From UMGS1601 sp900553335 (GTDB lineage Bacteria; Bacillota; Clostridia; Oscillospirales; Ruminococcaceae), in NCBI GenBank assembly GCA_937920725.1, contig CALEUW010000010.1:24969-88968 (forward strand): a DNA stretch of 64,000 nt. The letters run 5' to 3'. The position numbers were made by a program, and so were the translations under genes. The notes beneath the pieces are model-generated. The model did no database searches. It had not been told where the DNA came from and saw nothing but the letters and a program-made list of their open reading frames with translations. This document shows positions 61,178-64,000 of the stretch, in pieces; the first letter of the stretch is position 1; every line of letters begins with the position of its first letter.

Positions 61178-61227
61178 TATGATATAATTAATATAATATA
61201 TATGACACATAAAGGGGCGATGACAAA

Positions 61228-61704
61228 ATGCTAAGCAAATTACTGTCAAAGGATGAGTGTGCAAAGTGCAGAATTTGCTGTACCTTTGACGATGACGACA
61301 TATGGGAAACTCCTGTAATTTATAATGAGTTTGCTGATCAGGTAGCGAATACCGGAGCAAAGCTCCTAGACAAAGAAGAATACAAACTGTTTTCTCTTTC
61401 TAAAGAGGACGGCGATGAGCTTTACTACTGCACGGCGCTTGACAAGCAAAAAGGATGCAAGCTGTCAAATGAAGCAAAGCCGTTTGACTGTAAAATCTGG
61501 CCTTTTAGGGTGATGAAACTGAAAGGCCTTAACCGACTCGTGATAACCCTGTCACCGGTTTGTCCTATAGTAAAGATAAAACCGCTTGAAAGTATTCTGG
61601 AAACGCTTGATGAAATAAAAGAAGATATCTTTAAAGAAGCTCGGCTGCACCCATTTATGGTTAAAGATTATATTGACGGATATCCGATACTGGCGATAGA
61701 TTAA
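61228..61704 (+). CDS. YkgJ-family cysteine-cluster protein
   Basis: The 158-residue protein has the zinc- or iron-binding cysteine pattern CAKCRICC near residues 11-18 and later GCKL and FDCKIWPFR. The family's role is not settled. AAAGGGG precedes the start. It follows spoVAC after 50 bases. Confidence 0.8.
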   Translation: MLSKLLSKDECAKCRICCTFDDDDIWETPVIYNEFADQVANTGAKLLDKEEYKLFSLSKEDGDELYYCTALDKQKGCKLSNEAKPFDCKIWPFRVMKLKGLNRLVITLSPVCPIVKIKPLESILETLDEIKEDIFKEARLHPFMVKDYIDGYPILAID

Positions 61705-61712
61705 TTCGGAAT

Positions 61713-61756
61713 TATAATGGATAATTGACAGTTGACAATGGGCAATGCAATATAAA
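61713..61756. repeat. AT-rich short repeat (GACAATGG/ATAATTGA type)
   Basis: It is built from units such as TAATGGATAATTGACAGTTGACAATGG, described here by its units rather than in full. Related runs occur at about 61803-61832, 63344-63403 and 63765-63824. Confidence 0.45.
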
Positions 61757-61760
61757 AATC

Positions 61761-61796
61761 AGACACAGGGAATTTAAAATTCTCTGTGTCTTTTTC
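61761..61796. terminator. Bidirectional terminator
   Basis: AGACACAGGGAATTT pairs with AAATTCTCTGTGTCT (one mismatch) and is followed by TTTTC on the plus strand. It serves the convergent YkgJ-like and sigF genes. Confidence 0.85.
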
Positions 61797-61835
61797 ATTA
61801 CATTATCAACTATCTATTGTCAATTATCAATTACT

Positions 61836-62501
61836 TCAATTCCCCATTTCTGTTCTTAACCTTGACAGGATTTTTTTCTCACGTCTTGAAACCTGAACCT
61901 GTGTTATTCCCATGATTTTGGCGGTTTTTACCTGTGTGAGATTTTTGTAGTACCGTAAAAAAATGAGAGTCTTATCCTCATCGCTAAGCTTTGAAACAAC
62001 CTCCCTCAGCGACAGAAGATCAGTTATTTTTTCGTCCTCAGCATCTACAGGGATCAAAACCTCACTAGGCTCGTCATCACTGTAGGTAAGGCTGAGCGGC
62101 GGCTGTGAAACATTTATCGCTTCGCAGATTCTCTCAGGAGGTTCACCCATAATGGAGCTAATTTCACTCACATCGGGTTCTCTTCCAAGCCTTGCTAAAT
62201 AGTCCTCTCTCATTTTTGTGATTTTTAAGGACAGTTCCTTTAAGCTTCGGGATACCTTAACAGTTCCGCCATCTCTGAAAAGACGCTTTATTTCACCTAA
62301 AATCACCGGCACAGCATATGTGGAAAACTTAACCGAAAATTCAGGGTTAAAATGCTCCTTGGCCTTCAAAAGTCCCAGACACCCTGCTGAATACAGCTCC
62401 TCGTATTCTATTCCTCGGTTTTTAAATCTGTTAGCACAAAGATGAACCAGTCCGACATGCTCAGTGACATCTATTTTATTTTTCTGCTTCGTAACCGTCA
62501 A
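61836..62501 (-). CDS. sigF: RNA polymerase sporulation sigma factor SigF
   Basis: SigF drives the first forespore-specific transcription. The protein of about 221 residues has region 2 (GCLGLLKAKEHFNPEFSVKFSTYAVP), region 3, and region 4 with the helix-turn-helix TQVKTAKIMGITQVQVSRREKK. The gene has a TTG start. The one at 62501 lies nine bases after AGAGGA and is preferred to the TTG at 62510, which directly abuts that site. It overlaps spoIIAB, as is usual. Confidence 0.95.
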   Translation of the reverse strand: MTVTKQKNKIDVTEHVGLVHLCANRFKNRGIEYEELYSAGCLGLLKAKEHFNPEFSVKFSTYAVPVILGEIKRLFRDGGTVKVSRSLKELSLKITKMREDYLARLGREPDVSEISSIMGEPPERICEAINVSQPPLSLTYSDDEPSEVLIPVDAEDEKITDLLSLREVVSKLSDEDKTLIFLRYYKNLTQVKTAKIMGITQVQVSRREKKILSRLRTEMGN

Positions 62502-62931
62502 TTCCGACAATCCTCTTTACCATAATTACCGTCGTGCCTTTTGAAACCTCACTTTTTACAGTAAGCTTGTCCATAAAACTTTCCATTACCGCAAAGCCAA
62601 GTCCCGCACGCTCCTCCTCGGGCGCAGTTGTATAAAGCGGCTCCATCGCTTTTTTTACATCAGCGATTCCGCAACCACGATCCCGTATTTTTATGTAAAG
62701 TGTTCTGTCATCATAAATCCTCAGAAGCATATCTATGTATCCTGACGAGTTTCGGTAAGCGTGAACAATGGCGTTTGTCACCGCTTCAGAAACTGCAGTT
62801 TTTATGTCGCCAAGCTCGTCCACCCTCGGATTTAGCGGAAGCGCAAATCCGCAGACTACTGTTCTTGAAAAGCTTTCGTTCTCGGAAGCGCTTTTAAAAC
62901 GAACCTTAACCTCATTTAGTACCTTCTTCAA
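62476..62931 (-). CDS. spoIIAB: Anti-sigma F factor SpoIIAB
   Basis: SpoIIAB is a GHKL-type kinase that holds SigF inactive and phosphorylates SpoIIAA. The 151-residue protein shows the N-box AVSEAVTNAIVHAY, the G1 box IRDRGCGI and the G2 box AGLGFAVMESFMD. The start is TTG at 62931 with GGGGAGG nine bases upstream. It overlaps the end of spoIIAA by 20 bases. Confidence 0.95.
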   Translation of the reverse strand: MKKVLNEVKVRFKSASENESFSRTVVCGFALPLNPRVDELGDIKTAVSEAVTNAIVHAYRNSSGYIDMLLRIYDDRTLYIKIRDRGCGIADVKKAMEPLYTTAPEEERAGLGFAVMESFMDKLTVKSEVSKGTTVIMVKRIVGIDGYEAEK

Positions 62932-63274
62932 GCTTTTCTACCTCCCCTTCTATCATGTCTGCATTTACTATTTTCGCAAGCTTGTTTACCCCCGAAAGAA
63001 GCATGACTCTTTTTATGTGATTAGGCGGATTCTGTATATATACCCGTCCGTTTATTTCACTCATTTTCTTATATCTTCCCATGACAAGCCCTATACCCGA
63101 GCTGTCCATAAATGTTACTGCTGAAAAATCCAGAAAAAGAGATTTCGGCTTATAAAGCATTACATTCAAGTCTATATCTGTTCTGAGCTGTGCCGCCGAA
63201 TGATGATCTATTTCGCCGTCCAAAAAAGCGTATAGGCGATTATTTTTTTCGTTCATTTTAATTTTAAGTCCCAT
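62912..63274 (-). CDS. spoIIAA: Anti-anti-sigma F factor SpoIIAA
   Basis: SpoIIAA frees SigF by binding SpoIIAB when dephosphorylated. The 120-residue STAS-domain protein has the phosphorylation serine in FMDSSGIGLVMGR (second Ser of DSSG, about 59). It opens the spoIIAA-spoIIAB-sigF operon. AAGGAG lies eight bases before the ATG. A sigma-H promoter is expected, but I could not identify one with confidence. Confidence 0.95.
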   Translation of the reverse strand: MGLKIKMNEKNNRLYAFLDGEIDHHSAAQLRTDIDLNVMLYKPKSLFLDFSAVTFMDSSGIGLVMGRYKKMSEINGRVYIQNPPNHIKRVMLLSGVNKLAKIVNADMIEGEVEKLEEGTK

Positions 63275-63343
63275 TTTCTCAACTCCTTAAAACTATTGTA
63301 TCAGATACTATATAAAAAACCGGTCGAAACAGCAAGACAAATT

Positions 63344-63403
63344 AATTGACAATTGACAATGGATAATTGATAATTTTTTCGACATAATTTGACAAAAAAT
63401 CAC
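63344..63403. repeat. 60-bp direct repeat, left copy, holding the TA1 toxin -35 box
   Basis: It differs from 63765-63824 at about two positions of 60. It contains the AATTGACAATTGACAATGG-type repeat followed by TTCGACATAATTTGACA, which provides the -35 box of the toxin promoter. Confidence 0.8.
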
Positions 63404-63417
63404 CCTTGTGCTATTAT
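63389..63417 (+). promoter_or_regulatory. Promoter of the TA1 toxin message
   Basis: TTGACA and TATTAT are separated by 17 bases. The -10 box lies in the loop of an inverted repeat, CCTTGTG with CACAAGG. Confidence 0.75.
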
Positions 63418-63477
63418 AGACACAAGGATTGTCTGCATATACGGTAGGCGGTTTCTCCCGCAAGGGAGGTGATAGCT

Positions 63478-63567
63478 ATGGTTACATACTCAGAGCTTTT
63501 TCAGTTCTTAACTGTAATAATCAACGTTATCACTCTTTGTATTCTTATTATTTTCAGAAACAAATAG
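63478..63567 (+). CDS. 29-residue hydrophobic toxin-like peptide of TA1
   Basis: The peptide starts MVTYSELFQF, has one membrane helix (about 9-26) and ends FRNK. The ribosome site GGGAGGTGAT lies just upstream. The leader GGCGGTTTCTCCC can pair with GGGAGAAACCGC at 63637-63648 in the 3' end of the same message. It is homologous to the TA2 peptide, and the leaders around the start are nearly identical. It fits the membrane-acting type I toxins of Firmicutes. Confidence 0.78.
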   Translation: MVTYSELFQFLTVIINVITLCILIIFRNK

Positions 63568-63574
63568 TTTTAAT

Positions 63575-63691
63575 AAAAATAAGAAACACCGCCCAATCGA
63601 CCAAATTTGACGGTGTTTCTTAATACCTAAAAATCTGGGAGAAACCGCTAAGCCATTAAGCACAATGGCTTTATGCAGGCTTCCCTTTTTC
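63575..63691 (-). ncRNA. Antisense RNA antitoxin of TA1
   Basis: A consensus minus-strand promoter (TTGACA at 63720-63725, TATAAT at 63698-63703, spacing 16) gives a transcript starting near 63691. It ends at the hairpin AAGAAACACCG/CGGTGTTTCTT (63581-63621) followed by a T-rich run. It overlaps the 3' half of the toxin message by more than 100 bases. Confidence 0.75.
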
Positions 63692-63697
63692 ATTTAT

Positions 63698-63725
63698 ATT
63701 ATAACACCTCAAAAATATTTGTCAA
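63698..63725 (-). promoter_or_regulatory. Promoter of the TA1 antitoxin RNA
   Basis: TTGACA and TATAAT are separated by 16 bases. It is stronger on paper than the toxin promoter, as expected for a labile antitoxin RNA. Confidence 0.8.
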
Positions 63726-63764
63726 GCGGAAACTAATTCGTAATGCGTAATTCGGAATTAATAT

Positions 63765-63824
63765 AATTGACAATTGACAATGGATAATTGATAATTTATT
63801 CGACATAATTTGATAAAAAATCAC
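63765..63824. repeat. 60-bp direct repeat, right copy
   Basis: A near-identical copy of 63344-63403. It is followed by an inverted repeat (ACAGCG...CGCTGT) placed where the toxin promoters have theirs, but no toxin frame follows. It looks like the left-over promoter of a lost module. Confidence 0.75.
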
Positions 63825-63866
63825 AGCGTATTGCATAAAATTTGCAGTGCGCTGTTGCTATGTAAT

Positions 63867-64000
63867 TTATTTGCTGATGAGATTTTCATTGCTGCCAAGC
63901 AGTATGTCTATCATCAGTTTTGCTCCGTCACGAAATCCTGAAGTATAGCTGTCAGCGGATATAATATCCTCAATTTGACCGTGTAATTCAGATATCTTTT
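63867..64000 (-). CDS. C-terminal part of a small helical protein, cut by the right edge
   Basis: About 44 residues are visible, including SGFRDGAKLMIDILLG, and the frame ends at TAA at 63867. The GF-x-x-GAKLMIDIL pattern resembles short uncharacterised helical proteins of gut Firmicutes (DUF6809-like). The start lies beyond the window, so the assignment is weak. Confidence 0.45.
   Translation of the reverse strand, partial: KISELHGQIEDIISADSYTSGFRDGAKLMIDILLGSNENLISK

Noticed and set aside
63344..63824. A CRISPR array
   Set aside because: There are only two 60-bp repeats, the spacer region holds a toxin-antitoxin module, and no cas genes are present.

Overview
The window looks like chromosomal DNA from a low-GC, spore-forming Gram-positive gut bacterium of the Clostridia, most likely a Ruminococcus-like member of the Oscillospiraceae/Ruminococcaceae. 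The grounds are the spoIIAA-spoIIAB-sigF operon and spoVAC, a GH30 enzyme with a C-terminal dockerin (cellulosome type), a GTP-dependent PEP carboxykinase, an LPXTG-like (NPSTG) sorting signal, strong AGGAGG ribosome sites and consensus sigma-A promoters. The genus is an inference. No rRNA, CRISPR array, complete prophage or intact insertion sequence is visible.

Layout. 0-9 kb: guaA (cut by the left edge) and lysA in one operon, an isochorismatase-like hydrolase, tRNA-Ala(CGC), an SGNH hydrolase, acpS and nnr. 9-16 kb: a sorted surface protein, two further exported anchored proteins, and a substrate-binding-protein-dependent ABC importer with a terminator between its binding protein and its permease. 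16-22 kb: two metal exporters, GtrA, pyrE, an amidohydrolase and a CBS/CNNM transporter. 22-32 kb: LCP protein, the NifU-like/GGGtGRT pair, dockerin GH30 with an AraC regulator, and pckG. 32-43 kb: SH3 protein, rnr-secG, the UPF0210/UPF0237 pair, a PHP phosphatase with a GH127 arabinofuranosidase, an ECF transporter S subunit and coaX. 43-54 kb: a candidate small RNA, a hairpin array, a type I toxin-antitoxin module, a sugar isomerase pair, ppa, rmuC, a CapA-like lipoprotein and a nucleotidyltransferase. 54-64 kb: PAS-GGDEF-EAL protein, prepilin peptidase, pduL, a decayed accessory patch, a GH25 lysozyme, sporulation genes and a second type I toxin-antitoxin module.

The most unusual material lies between the genes. 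Repeat R1 (about 210 bp, several hairpins) occurs twice in full, each copy flanked by a long direct repeat (21 and 18 bp). One copy sits in the 3' end of an amidohydrolase gene, and the ancestral end of that gene can still be read on the far side of the element. Repeat R2 (about 125 nt, three stem-loops) occurs four times, three of them in the 5' leader of a gene on the same strand. Repeat R3 (about 125-140 nt) occurs twice with compensatory base changes and lies beside decayed integrase and regulator fragments. A 137-bp stretch folds on paper into two back-to-back junctions of perfect hairpins. Two related 29-residue hydrophobic toxins, each with a convergent antisense RNA, complete the set. 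R1-R3 are working names used only here.
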